Positions 1-8,421 of a DNA stretch of 58,998 nucleotides are shown piece by piece. The notes below the pieces were generated by a model that saw nothing but the letters and a program-made list of their open reading frames with translations, was not told the DNA's origin and did no database searches. A program made the position numbers and the translations under genes. Source of the stretch: an uncultured Eubacteriales bacterium. GTDB lineage: Bacteria > Bacillota > Clostridia > UBA1381. Numbering within the stretch: position 1 is the stretch's first letter; each line of letters begins with the position of its first letter. The DNA lies in NCBI GenBank assembly GCA_905199755.1, contig CAJKHT010000006.1, positions 1 through 58,998 of the forward strand. Direction: 5' to 3'.

Positions 1-44
1 TATTATACTTTTTCTAAAGGTTATACTGCAAAAAATAGATAAGA

Positions 45-80
45 AAAAATCTCATCTGCCGCAGCAGATGAGATTTTTTT
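45..80 (-). terminator. Intrinsic terminator of the ctpA-like gene
   Basis: A perfect stem of about 15 base pairs (CTCATCTGC paired with GCAGATGAG, flanked by A and T runs) lies immediately downstream of the minus-strand protease gene. The A/T flanks allow function in both directions. Positions 1-45 to its left hold no recognisable feature. Confidence 0.85.
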
Positions 81-82
81 GC

Positions 83-1582
83 TTATTCCTTATATAAATC
101 CTCCGGATTTCCGCCGAACATTTCATATGCGGTACGCATCTGAATGTCAATCACGGTTTCAAGCTTTTCAAAAAGCTCTTCAAGCTTTACCTGTGTTGCA
201 ACATCAAGCACTCCGTCGGCGCATAAGTCGCTGTCCTTCTGAAAGGCCTCAACGGCGAGCCTCAAATCATCATTGAATACAGGGTCCTCCGTTTTGCCGT
301 CAAAATAGCTGAGCATCGAAAAACGTTTCTTTGCCGCAATAATGCGTTCGCTTCTGTCACCCAATGCAAAACGCGTTTTAAAATCAAGCTGCCCGTATTC
401 GAGAGAATCTATTTTCTTTGTGGTGTTGCTCACGTCCTCGTCGGGCTGAAGTCCTATGTTGTTTATTTCCCTGCCGTTACGTGTCTTGTATTCACCGATA
501 GTCAGCTTGAATTTCATGCCGTTATCGAGCGGATATACCTGCTGAATTACGCCCTTGCCGAACGTATTTCTTCCGACGAGCTTACCGGCTCCCGAATCCT
601 GGATTGCACTCGCCAGAATTTCGGAGGAGCTTGCCGTATGCTCATTGACAAGCGTAATAATATCAAATTCTTTTTTCTCCAGCTCCGATGTATAGGTTAC
701 GTTATATTCCGGGTTACGGTACACAACGTCTATTATCTTGCCCTTGGGAACAATCTGTCTTGCGATATTTACCGCTGCTGTGAGCAGACCGCCGCCGTTG
801 TTGCGCAAATCGAGAATAATTTTCTTAACTCCCTTTGAGCGGAAATCGTCAAGCATGGCGGCAAATTCTTCGCTTGTTGTACTGCCGAATGTGCTTATCG
901 AAATATAGCCTATGTTTCCCTCAAACACTCCGCCCGTGACGGTGCTTTGCTTGACCTCAACTCTTTCCGCGGTTAGGTCGATTGTTTCATCGCCGCGCAG
1001 AACGGTTATATTTACTTTGGTACCCAAATCGCCCACTATAAAAGTTCTTACGTCATTCAATGATTTGCCCTTGCAGTTTTCGCCGTTTACGGCATAAATC
1101 TTATCGCCGATTTTAAAGCCGGACTGCTCCGCTTTGCTGTTTTCCTCGGAAAATCCCGTTATTTCAACATAATCTCCGTTTTTATGTATTGTAACTCCGA
1201 TTCCGTAGAAAACCTGATTTACTTCGTTCTGATAATCGCGAAACTCCTCTGCGGTGAAAAATTCGCTGTAGTCATCTATGCTTTCAAACATTTTTTTCAA
1301 AAGCTCCAGCAGTGCATCGGGATTATCTTTCAGGTAATTTGAAATACCCTTTTGCATCACCTCGTCCTTTGTCAGCGTGTCGTCGATATACATATCCGCG
1401 ATATATCCCGCCACGCGGTCAAAAGCCTTATATTCCTCGCTTGTTTTCAGTGATTCCTCAACGGCTGCCTGCAATACCGCATTATCCGCCGCCGTATTTT
1501 TTTCCGCATATACCGCAAAGCTCATTGATGTGAGCATTGCTCCCGTGAGTATTGCGGCGATTGTTCTTTTGAAATTCATCAC
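83..1582 (-). CDS. Carboxy-terminal processing protease (S41 family) with PDZ and peptidoglycan-binding domains
   Basis: A secreted or membrane-tethered serine protease of the CtpA/CtpB type. The 499-residue product starts with a signal peptide (about residues 1-27, ending in AVYAEK). A PDZ domain follows at about 124-200, with YGIGV and the GFKIGDKIYAVNG loop. The S41 catalytic core holds the Ser of ASSSEILASA near residue 318 and the Lys of GRNTFGKGV near 342, the Ser/Lys dyad of this family. Residues ~435-485 resemble a peptidoglycan-binding domain 1. Length and domain order match Bacillota CtpA/CtpB. In spore formers CtpB cleaves SpoIVFA, and a sporulation role here is inference. It is first from the left in the minus-strand run and the gene upstream ends 2 bases before it, so co-transcription with the DUF1934 gene is likely. 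Confidence 0.93.
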   Translation of the reverse strand: MMNFKRTIAAILTGAMLTSMSFAVYAEKNTAADNAVLQAAVEESLKTSEEYKAFDRVAGYIADMYIDDTLTKDEVMQKGISNYLKDNPDALLELLKKMFESIDDYSEFFTAEEFRDYQNEVNQVFYGIGVTIHKNGDYVEITGFSEENSKAEQSGFKIGDKIYAVNGENCKGKSLNDVRTFIVGDLGTKVNITVLRGDETIDLTAERVEVKQSTVTGGVFEGNIGYISISTFGSTTSEEFAAMLDDFRSKGVKKIILDLRNNGGGLLTAAVNIARQIVPKGKIIDVVYRNPEYNVTYTSELEKKEFDIITLVNEHTASSSEILASAIQDSGAGKLVGRNTFGKGVIQQVYPLDNGMKFKLTIGEYKTRNGREINNIGLQPDEDVSNTTKKIDSLEYGQLDFKTRFALGDRSERIIAAKKRFSMLSYFDGKTEDPVFNDDLRLAVEAFQKDSDLCADGVLDVATQVKLEELFEKLETVIDIQMRTAYEMFGGNPEDLYKE

Positions 1583-1584
1583 AT

Positions 1585-1995
1585 CTACCTCTTGACTATA
1601 TTTATTTCCATATCGTTATAATATTCCTCACCCTGAACAGACAGCGTGTATACCGCATGCAGCTTTCCGCCGTTTTCATCGAATACCGCTTCAATGCGCG
1701 ATGCCTCCGCCTCCATTTCCATAGCGCCGTAGGGCAGTCTGTACATAAAAGGAAGCTTTTTTCCGCATTTAAGCAGCATATCGGAGCTTATCTGTCCGTT
1801 CCTTTTGATTTTAACGGTATCACCGTCCGCAATGACGGTTGATGAAACTCCGCCGTTTTCGTACATAATGTATGCCTTGTTGTTTTTAAGGAAGTATCTG
1901 CCGGTGTTTTTTTCTTCTATAACGTCTGTTCTGCCGTCAATAATCTGACGGTTATATATAGTTATATCATAAATATCAGTATTTTTCAATGTCAA
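1585..1995 (-). CDS. DUF1934 family beta-barrel protein (YwiB-like)
   Basis: A 136-residue cytosolic protein of the DUF1934 family, a small calycin-like beta-barrel of unknown function found near murI or argS in Bacillota. Alternating beta-strand patterns run throughout, with the family-typical LPFMYRLPYGAMEME stretch in the middle and a C-terminal strand YYNDMEINIVKR. The start is a TTG and there are two candidates, 1995 and 1989, both behind GTGAGG; the longer is given. It overlaps the 3' end of murI by 20 bases, so translation is probably coupled. No enzymatic motif is visible. Confidence 0.75.
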   Translation of the reverse strand: MTLKNTDIYDITIYNRQIIDGRTDVIEEKNTGRYFLKNNKAYIMYENGGVSSTVIADGDTVKIKRNGQISSDMLLKCGKKLPFMYRLPYGAMEMEAEASRIEAVFDENGGKLHAVYTLSVQGEEYYNDMEINIVKR

Positions 1996-2788
1996 TTTTC
2001 CTCACCTGACCATCTATTTTCCGTTCAAGGAAAATACCGCCAAGCTCCTCAAAGCCTTCCACATTATCGCTTACATAGTAGCTGTATTGATTTTTCGTAT
2101 CCGTACTGTCCGCACACAGCATATCGCGGTTCAGTTTTTTCTTCAGATACTTCGCCGCCTCGGCACCCGGGTCCACCAGCGTAACATTATCGCCCATATA
2201 TTCCGCAATAATTTTTCTGAGCAGCGGATAATGAGTACAGCCGAGAATCAGAGTGTCAACGCCCGCCGCCCTTATATCCTTTAAATATTCATCAACGGCA
2301 AGACGTGCCATTTCGGTGTCGAAATGACCGTTTTCGACCAGCGGCACAAACAGCGGACACGCATTTGCAAATGTTTCTATGTCTGCGTCCTGTTCCTTTA
2401 TGCATTTCACGTATGAGCCGCTTTTTATCGTTCCCGGAGTTCCGATTATGCCGATTTTTTTATTTTTCGTATCACGCACCGCACGGTATACCGCCGCATC
2501 GATTACGCCCACAATCGGGATTTTCGATTCATGCTTTACCGTATCGAGCGCAACGGAGCTTGCCGTTCCGCATGCAATAACTATGATTTTCACATCAAGG
2601 CTTTCCAAAAAGCGTATATCGTCACGCGTGTATTTGAGTATCGTTTCGGGCGAGCGCGTACCGTAGGGAACACGTCCCGTATCGCCGAAATACACTATGC
2701 TTTCATTAGGAAGCTCTTTCATTATCTGCTTTACGGCAGTAAGTCCGCCCAGTCCCGAGTCAAAAACTCCTATGCTTCTGTTGTTCAT
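1976..2788 (-). CDS. murI: Glutamate racemase
   Basis: Converts L-glutamate to D-glutamate for peptidoglycan precursors in the cytosol. The 270-residue product has the substrate-binding DSGLGGLT near the start, the first catalytic Cys in VIACGTASS (about residue 75), and the second in LGCTHYPLL (about residue 184). Length is normal. The 3' end overlaps the DUF1934 gene and the 5' end overlaps the D-Ala-D-Ala ligase stop codon by 4 bases. The neighbours therefore form a compact cell-wall operon supplying D-Glu and D-Ala-D-Ala. Confidence 0.97.
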   Translation of the reverse strand: MNNRSIGVFDSGLGGLTAVKQIMKELPNESIVYFGDTGRVPYGTRSPETILKYTRDDIRFLESLDVKIIVIACGTASSVALDTVKHESKIPIVGVIDAAVYRAVRDTKNKKIGIIGTPGTIKSGSYVKCIKEQDADIETFANACPLFVPLVENGHFDTEMARLAVDEYLKDIRAAGVDTLILGCTHYPLLRKIIAEYMGDNVTLVDPGAEAAKYLKKKLNRDMLCADSTDTKNQYSYYVSDNVEGFEELGGIFLERKIDGQVRKIDIEKY

Positions 2789-3849
2789 CGTTTAACTCTC
2801 GTTTCCGCAAGCTCTATAAGCTTGTCTAAAAGCTTTGAATATTCCGTGCCGACAGCCTCCCAGAGTTTGGGGTACATGCTTATGTTTGTAAAGCCGGGCA
2901 GCGTGTTTATTTCATTTAATACAACCTCGCCGCTGTCATTTTTGACAAAGAAATCCACTCTTGAAAGTCCCTGTCCCTCCAGTGCGGTAAATGCCTTTAC
3001 GGCATAGCCGCGTATTTCCTCAATTGTCTTTTCGGGGAGCTTTGCCGGGATTTGAAGCATTGTTGAGTTATCGTTGTATTTTGCATCAAAATCATAAAAC
3101 TCGACCGTGGGAATAATCTCACCGACTGTCGATGCCTTGGGGTTGTCGTTACCCAGAACGGCGCACTCAACCTCATGTCCGTCTATACATTCCTCAACCA
3201 GTACCTTTGTGTCAAATTTGAACGCATTGTCAAGCGCCGCCTTGAGTTCATCGCGCGTATGTGCCTTTCCGACTCCGACCGACGAGCCTGTTCTTGCCGG
3301 CTTTATAAAGCACGGGTAGCCGAGCTTGTTTTCGATTTCGTCCGCTTTCTTTTCAATATCGTCAATATTTTTTACCACAACCCAGTCCGCCTGCGGTATG
3401 CCTGCATTTGCAAAAACTATTTTTGAAAACGTCTTATCCATACCGTTTGCCGAAGCCGGAACTCCCATTCCCACATAAGGAATATGCGAAAGCTCAAAAA
3501 GTCCCTGAATTGTTCCGTCCTCGCCGTATTCGCCGTGAAGCACGGGGAATATAACGTCTATCGGTCTTTTTTCCGCCTTGCCGCCGTCAAGCACCAGAAG
3601 CGCTCTGTCCGAGCCGTCTGGCGAGATGACCGCCTTTTTTATATTTTCGTCCTTTTCCCATTCTCCGCTTTCTATTTTCGAGTAATCACCATCATAGAGA
3701 TACCATTCTCCCTTTTTGGTAATTCCCACGGCGCTTATATCATATTTATTCCTGTCAAGCTTGTTAAGAATAGATGTAACCGATTTCTGAGATATATCAT
3801 GCTCCGGCGACTCACCGCCGAAAATAACGCAAACACGTTTTTTATCCAT
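2785..3849 (-). CDS. ddl: D-alanine--D-alanine ligase
   Basis: ATP-grasp ligase that makes the D-Ala-D-Ala dipeptide for the peptidoglycan stem. From the ATG at 3849 the product is 354 residues and begins MDKKRVCVIFGGESPEHDIS, the family N terminus. The ATP-grasp core has CFIKPARTGSSVGVGKA, and the metal and substrate loops VLNEINTLPGFT are present at the C terminus. The open frame extends to 3927, but that extension runs through the promoter and lacks a ribosome site. The ATG at 3849 follows AAGGAAGGATC. The stop overlaps murI by 4 bases. The Tyr of NEINTLPGFTNISMYP is consistent with a D-Ala rather than D-Lac ligase, though I cannot be certain. Confidence 0.96.
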   Translation of the reverse strand: MDKKRVCVIFGGESPEHDISQKSVTSILNKLDRNKYDISAVGITKKGEWYLYDGDYSKIESGEWEKDENIKKAVISPDGSDRALLVLDGGKAEKRPIDVIFPVLHGEYGEDGTIQGLFELSHIPYVGMGVPASANGMDKTFSKIVFANAGIPQADWVVVKNIDDIEKKADEIENKLGYPCFIKPARTGSSVGVGKAHTRDELKAALDNAFKFDTKVLVEECIDGHEVECAVLGNDNPKASTVGEIIPTVEFYDFDAKYNDNSTMLQIPAKLPEKTIEEIRGYAVKAFTALEGQGLSRVDFFVKNDSGEVVLNEINTLPGFTNISMYPKLWEAVGTEYSKLLDKLIELAETRVKR

Positions 3850-3898
3850 ATATGATCCTTCCTTTCGCCCGTCTGCATACCGCATACGGTTAACTAAT

Positions 3899-3927
3899 AT
3901 AATAACCCATGCGGCAAAAAATTTCAA
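3899..3927 (-). promoter_or_regulatory. Predicted sigma-A promoter of ddl-murI-DUF1934-ctpA
   Basis: On the minus strand TTGAAA (3922-3927) and TATTAT (3899-3904) are separated by 17 bases, about 50 bases before the ddl ATG. It falls in the only sizeable gap upstream of the ddl cluster. Confidence 0.6.
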
Positions 3928-3951
3928 GTAAATTCGGGTAATTTTAACATA

Positions 3952-4884
3952 TTATTTAAAATTACGCTCTTTTTCCGCCCTTAGCTTTTCAATCACATCG
4001 GTAAAATAATCGGGCAGTTCCGATGAAAACTGCATCATTTCACCCGTTGACGGGTGAACAAAGCCGATTGTGCGTGCGTGGAGCAGCTGTCCCGACAGAT
4101 TGAATTTTTCTTTTTTTATTCCGTATGTCTTGTCACCCACCAGACTGTGACCGATTGCTGCCATATGCACTCTTATCTGATGCGTTCTGCCCGTTTCAAG
4201 CACACATTCGGTAAGCGTGTATCTGCCGAAGCGTTCCAGCACGTTATAGTGCGTGACCGCCTCACGCCCGTTGGCGGTGACAGCCATTTTCTTTCTGTCG
4301 GCACTGCTTCTGCCTATCGGCTTGTTTATTGTTCCGCTGTCCTCTTTTATGTTTCCGTTTACCAGTGCAATATATTTCCTTACCGCTTTTCTTGCTTTAA
4401 GCTGTTCGGAAAGCTTTAAATGCGCCTCGTTGTTTTTTGCGGCCACAAGCAGTCCCGAGGTGTCCTTATCTATTCTATGCACAATTCCCGGTCTGATTAC
4501 TCCGTTTATTGCCGAAAGCGAGTCTCCGCAGTGATACAAAAGCGCATTCACCAGTGTACCGTTCTCATTCCCCGGCGCAGGGTGAACAACCATTCCGGCA
4601 GGCTTGTTTATCACTATTACGTCATTGTCCTCATACACAATGTCAAGCGGAATATTCTCCGGCTTTAACTCTATCGTTTCCGGCTCGGGTACCGATACCT
4701 CTATCGTTTCCGTGCCTTTAAGCTTCAGGTTTTTATCCGCCGCTTTGCCGTTCACCAAAACAAGTCCGTCCGCGCACAGCCTTGCCGCATAGCTTCTTGA
4801 TATATCTTCCGTATTTTCGGAAATAAATTTGTCTATGCGCTCGCCTTTGTTTTCGGCGGCGGCAGTCAATGCAATTACGTTCAT
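3952..4884 (-). CDS. RluA-family pseudouridine synthase (RluD-like)
   Basis: Isomerises uridines to pseudouridine in rRNA; RluD-type enzymes act on 23S rRNA helix 69. The 310-residue product has an N-terminal S4 RNA-binding domain (about 12-75) and a catalytic domain with the active-site Asp in HRIDKDTSGLLV (about residue 138). The C-terminal motif GRTHQIRVHMAAIGHSLVGD is diagnostic of the RluA family. AAAGGA lies at good distance before the ATG. It follows lspA by 19 bases, the common lspA-rluD order of Bacillota. Exact target uridines cannot be read from sequence. Confidence 0.93.
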   Translation of the reverse strand: MNVIALTAAAENKGERIDKFISENTEDISRSYAARLCADGLVLVNGKAADKNLKLKGTETIEVSVPEPETIELKPENIPLDIVYEDNDVIVINKPAGMVVHPAPGNENGTLVNALLYHCGDSLSAINGVIRPGIVHRIDKDTSGLLVAAKNNEAHLKLSEQLKARKAVRKYIALVNGNIKEDSGTINKPIGRSSADRKKMAVTANGREAVTHYNVLERFGRYTLTECVLETGRTHQIRVHMAAIGHSLVGDKTYGIKKEKFNLSGQLLHARTIGFVHPSTGEMMQFSSELPDYFTDVIEKLRAEKERNFK

Positions 4885-4903
4885 TTCAATATTCCTTTAC
4901 GAT

Positions 4904-5365
4904 TTATCGGGACTTACTGTCCTTATCAAATAAAATGACATATAAAACCAAAAGCGCCGCTCCGACCGTAATGGCTATATCCGCAATGTTAAATACCGGG
5001 AAATTCATGAATTTAAGGTTTATATAATCCACAACGTAGCCCAGTCTTATTCTGTCTATGGCATTGCCGGCCGCTCCGGCAAACATAAGCATGACGGACG
5101 CTTTAAGCAGCGGATGCTTTGGCTTTTTCACTATCCAGTATACGATAACGCCGATGCAGAAAACCACCGATACAACGCTCAGCGCCGACACCTTACCGCT
5201 GAAAGCGGAAAATGCGGCTCCCGTGTTTTTCACATACAGAAGCTCCGCAAAATGCGGTATTCCTCCGATAACCTCTCCGACCGATGCGGCAGAGCTTACC
5301 CAAAGCTTTACCGCCTGGTCCGCGGCAATGATAAGAATTGCCGCAATTAAATATAAAACAGTCAT
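4904..5365 (-). CDS. lspA: Signal peptidase II (lipoprotein signal peptidase)
   Basis: Polytopic aspartic protease that removes the signal peptide of diacylated prolipoproteins. The 153-residue product has four membrane segments. Conserved features are the early ADQAVKLWV, the KNTGAAFS loop, and the two catalytic Asp regions GNAIDRIRLGYVVDYI (Asp near 103) and FNIADIAI (Asp near 127). Length is normal for the family. The stop codon of aroB directly precedes the ATG, so it is translated from an aroB-lspA-rluD message. Confidence 0.97.
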   Translation of the reverse strand: MTVLYLIAAILIIAADQAVKLWVSSAASVGEVIGGIPHFAELLYVKNTGAAFSAFSGKVSALSVVSVVFCIGVIVYWIVKKPKHPLLKASVMLMFAGAAGNAIDRIRLGYVVDYINLKFMNFPVFNIADIAITVGAALLVLYVILFDKDSKSR

Positions 5366-6460
5366 TTAGTCCTCCGTACTGCCCGATCTGATGTAACCGA
5401 GCGCTCTTATAATTTCCCCGCGGCTTACGTCGGTTGTCTGTATAACCCGTCCCTTGCCTGTCGGCAGAACAAACTTCAGCTTTCCGTCAAGTTTTTTCTT
5501 GTCCTTTTGCATAAGACTCCATACGGTGTCATTATCGGGCAGCTTCACGTGTATATTAAAGCCGTACTTTTTAAGGATTTCTTCAATTTCGGCAAAAAAT
5601 CTCTTTGTTATAATTCCTCTGCCCAATGCTATATGTGCCGCGCCTATCATGCCTATTCCGACACATTCGCCGTGAGTTTTTGTGAAATTGTATGCCGATT
5701 CCACGGCATGACCTATTGTATGCCCGAAATTCAGTATTGCCCTCAGGCCTGTTTCGCGTTCGTCATTCATAACGACATCGGCTTTTATTTTGCAGTTTGT
5801 TTTTGCGGTGTATATAAGCGTTTCGCTGTCGAGCGACTTTATCTTTTCGTAATTTTCATCAAGATAATCAAAAAACTCCGCATCGCGTATTATGCCGTGC
5901 TTTATAACCTCGCCCATTCCCGAAATGAATTCACGTTCGGGCAGTGTTTTCAGAGTATTTACATTTATGTACACCAGCTTCGGCTGATGAAATGCGCCGA
6001 GTATATTTTTGCCGCCGTCAAAATCAATCCCGGTTTTGCCGCCCACGGAGCTGTCCGACTGTGCCAGGAGCGTTGTGGGAATTTGTATAAAGCGTATGCC
6101 GCGCATGTAAATTGCTGCCGCAAAGCCTGCCATATCACCCGTAACGCCGCCGCCCAGAGCGGCAATCATGCTGTTTCTGTCCATTTTAAAGCGCATGCAT
6201 GCAGCGCATATTTTCAGTATGCTGTCCATGCTTTTGTTTTGCTCTCCGGCTTCAAATGCATATACCGACACATTGTAACCGTTGTCGGAAAGTATTTTTT
6301 TGACCTCGCCGGCATACAGCCCTTGTACGTTTGTATCCGTCACAATCAGGATTTTTTTCGGAGCGCCTATTTCAGCCAGAGACTGCGGCAGCTGCGAAAA
6401 TCCCGATGTAAATTTTATATCATATGAATTTTCTCCCAAATCCACATAAAGCTTTTCCAT
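5366..6460 (-). CDS. aroB: 3-dehydroquinate synthase
   Basis: Second step of the shikimate pathway: DAHP to 3-dehydroquinate, using NAD+ and a divalent metal. From the ATG at 6460 the product is 364 residues. It has GGGVTGDMAGFAAAIYMRG, the TTLLAQSDSSVGGKTGI loop, the metal ligand region MGEVIKHGII, and NFGHTIGHAVE. The frame extends to 6502 into the tsaD 3' end, but AGGAGAG sits just before 6460, which fixes the start. aroA, the sixth pathway step, is in the same window at 18 kb on the other strand and is not in the same operon. Confidence 0.97.
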   Translation of the reverse strand: MEKLYVDLGENSYDIKFTSGFSQLPQSLAEIGAPKKILIVTDTNVQGLYAGEVKKILSDNGYNVSVYAFEAGEQNKSMDSILKICAACMRFKMDRNSMIAALGGGVTGDMAGFAAAIYMRGIRFIQIPTTLLAQSDSSVGGKTGIDFDGGKNILGAFHQPKLVYINVNTLKTLPEREFISGMGEVIKHGIIRDAEFFDYLDENYEKIKSLDSETLIYTAKTNCKIKADVVMNDERETGLRAILNFGHTIGHAVESAYNFTKTHGECVGIGMIGAAHIALGRGIITKRFFAEIEEILKKYGFNIHVKLPDNDTVWSLMQKDKKKLDGKLKFVLPTGKGRVIQTTDVSRGEIIRALGYIRSGSTED

Positions 6461-6473
6461 GTAAGTTTCTCTC

Positions 6474-7487
6474 CTATTCCAAAGGCAGTGCGGCAACGGC
6501 ATTCAATGTCATGTCCGCAAAGTTTTTTTCAAGATAGCCGTAGTATCCGGCACAGGCAATCATTGCCGCATTGTCGGTGCAGAGTATCGGCGGCGGATAT
6601 ATAACGCTTATGCCGTGTTTTCCGGCTTGCTCGGTCATTTCGCGTCTCAGAGCGGAATTGGACGCAACACCGCCGGCAAGCGCGATTGTTTTTCTGTTTC
6701 TGCGCTTTGCCGCCTCGATTGTGTGTGTGCATAAAGCGTCCGTAACGGCTGCCTGAAAGCTTGCCGCTATATCCGCCTTGTTGTATTCCTCGCCGTTTTG
6801 GTCAAGCTTGTGAAGATAGTTTATAACCGCCGTCTTTACACCGCTGAACGAAAAATCCAGCGATTCGCCGTCCATTTTAACGCGCGGAAATTTAACGGCA
6901 TCGGGATTTCCCTCTTTTGCAAGCTTGTCAATCAGCGGTCCGCCGGGATAGCCGAGTCCCAGTACGCGCGCTATTTTATCAAACGCTTCGCCTGCCGCAT
7001 CGTCACGCGTTCTTCCCATGACCTCGAAATCCGTATATCCCTTTACATCAACTATGTGGCTGTGTCCGCCCGATGCAACAAGGCAGATAAACGGCGGTTC
7101 AAGGTCCTTATGTGCCGCAAAGTTTGCGCTTATATGTCCTTTTATGTGATGCACCGGCACAAGCGGCTTGTTAAGCGCATATGCGAGTGCCTTTGCACTC
7201 GACACGCCCACAAGCAGCGCACCTATAAGTCCGGGGCCGTAGGTTACTGCGATTGCGTCAATATCGTCAAAGGTCATATCCGCATCGCACAGCGCACCGT
7301 CAATCACATCGTCAATCGTTTCGATATGCCGCCTTGACGCAACCTCCGGCACAACTCCGCCGAATTTTTTATGCAGAGCTATCTGCGTATTTATAACATT
7401 TGAAAGTATCTCACGTCCGTTTTTCACAACGGCGGCAGCCGTTTCATCGCATGAGCTTTCTATCCCCAATATATATATATCCTTCAT
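6474..7487 (-). CDS. tsaD: tRNA N6-adenosine threonylcarbamoyltransferase
   Basis: Transfers threonylcarbamoyl from TC-AMP to A37 of ANN-decoding tRNAs (t6A). The 337-residue ASKHA-fold protein begins with ILGIESSCDETAAAVV. Its metal-binding HIKGH lies at about 113-117 and DFSFSGVKTAV follows. The C-terminal region has LAGGVASNSALRREM and the metal-ligand PPPILCTDNAAMIA. It is the first of three co-directional genes (tsaD, rimI, then tsaC after a phosphatase) that cover two of the four t6A proteins; tsaB and tsaE are not in the window. Confidence 0.97.
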   Translation of the reverse strand: MKDIYILGIESSCDETAAAVVKNGREILSNVINTQIALHKKFGGVVPEVASRRHIETIDDVIDGALCDADMTFDDIDAIAVTYGPGLIGALLVGVSSAKALAYALNKPLVPVHHIKGHISANFAAHKDLEPPFICLVASGGHSHIVDVKGYTDFEVMGRTRDDAAGEAFDKIARVLGLGYPGGPLIDKLAKEGNPDAVKFPRVKMDGESLDFSFSGVKTAVINYLHKLDQNGEEYNKADIAASFQAAVTDALCTHTIEAAKRRNRKTIALAGGVASNSALRREMTEQAGKHGISVIYPPPILCTDNAAMIACAGYYGYLEKNFADMTLNAVAALPLE

Positions 7488-7499
7488 CTTCTGCCTCTT

Positions 7500-7946
7500 T
7501 CAGATAAGCTTAAGGTTTTTTGTCATTATAACGGCGTCCTCATTGTTGTCGCTGTAATAACGCTTTCTTACTCCTATTTCCTCAAAGCCGTATTTCCTGT
7601 AAAGTCCCTGTGCGGCAATATTTGACTGCCTGACCTCCAGCGTCAGAATTGACAAGCCGAGCTTTTTTGCACGCTCAATCACCGCTTCAAGCAGCATGCT
7701 TCCGACACCGAGGCGGCGGTAATCCCTCATAACCGCAATATTTGTTATGTCGCCCTCGCCGCTGACATTCCAAAAGCCTGCATAGCCTATACATTTCCCG
7801 TCGCAAAATGCCGAAAAATATATTGAAATGTCATTGCTGTATTCGTCCTCAAATGATTTTTCCGACCACGGCACCGAAAAACATTCCATATCTATTACCG
7901 CATATTCGTGAGGACTGTTTTTATCCATTTCCCTAATTGTTATCAT
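7500..7946 (-). CDS. rimI: Ribosomal-protein-alanine N-acetyltransferase
   Basis: GNAT-fold acetyltransferase, by family the S18 N-terminal alanine acetylase. The 148-residue product has the acetyl-CoA pyrophosphate loop in VMRDYRRLGVGSMLLEAVI (about 72-90) and the terminal GLYRKYGFEEIGVRKRYY strand motif of RimI. It sits 12 bases upstream of tsaD, the usual tsaB-rimI-tsaD neighbourhood, though tsaB is absent. The ATG overlaps the 3' end of the phosphatase gene by 14 bases. Substrate specificity is inferred from the family. Confidence 0.9.
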   Translation of the reverse strand: MITIREMDKNSPHEYAVIDMECFSVPWSEKSFEDEYSNDISIYFSAFCDGKCIGYAGFWNVSGEGDITNIAVMRDYRRLGVGSMLLEAVIERAKKLGLSILTLEVRQSNIAAQGLYRKYGFEEIGVRKRYYSDNNEDAVIMTKNLKLI

Positions 7947-8388
7947 TGCTGTCCTTTATAGGCATTTTTTCCGCCGCATCGGTAAGTGCGTCGTAAATTT
8001 CCTGTGCCGTTTCCTTGTACTCCTCCAAATCGCCGCCGTAAGGGTCCGAAATGTCGCCCTCGCCGCCCGAGTATTCCAAAAGTGTGTAAACCTTGTCCTT
8101 TGCAAGCGGTTCAAGCAGCTTTTTTTGTCCCTGCGTCATTGTAAGGATAATATCGGATTTTTTTATAAGCTCCTCCGTTACGGGCTGCGTTCTGTGTTCG
8201 GTTATGTCTATTCCCATTTCCGCCATTGCTTTTACTGCGTTTTCGCTTGCAGGCTGTCCGCCCTCCGCGAAAATCCCGGCGCTTTCGATAAGTATATCCA
8301 AGTCGTTTTCCACGGCAATTTTATCCATGATATAAGCCGCCATGGGGCTTCTGCATGTATTGCCGGTGCATACAAACAATATATTCAT
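7933..8388 (-). CDS. Low-molecular-weight protein phosphatase (arginine/tyrosine phosphatase, YwlE-like)
   Basis: A 151-residue protein from the ATG at 8388, beginning with the catalytic P-loop in ILFVCTGNTCRSPMA (nucleophile Cys7). The general-acid Asp is in ISDPYGGDLEEY. Thr at the P-loop position following Cys (CTGNTCRS) is the feature associated with protein arginine phosphatases such as YwlE, rather than classical LMW tyrosine phosphatases. The tsaC/ywlC neighbour is also shared with B. subtilis ywlE. The frame extends eight codons further, but CGGAG precedes 8388. It overlaps rimI. Confidence 0.88.
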   Translation of the reverse strand: MNILFVCTGNTCRSPMAAYIMDKIAVENDLDILIESAGIFAEGGQPASENAVKAMAEMGIDITEHRTQPVTEELIKKSDIILTMTQGQKKLLEPLAKDKVYTLLEYSGGEGDISDPYGGDLEEYKETAQEIYDALTDAAEKMPIKDSNDNN

Positions 8389-8421
8389 AAAAATTCTCCG
8401 TTTCCGCCGCATTATGCGGCA

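Noticed and set aside
3850..3927. 26-residue N-terminal extension of D-Ala-D-Ala ligase
   Set aside because: It passes through the -35/-10 elements, has no ribosome site, and homologues begin at MDKKRVCVIFGG.
5507..6427. 306-codon plus-strand open frame
   Set aside because: Antisense shadow of aroB; no ribosome site or recognisable motif.
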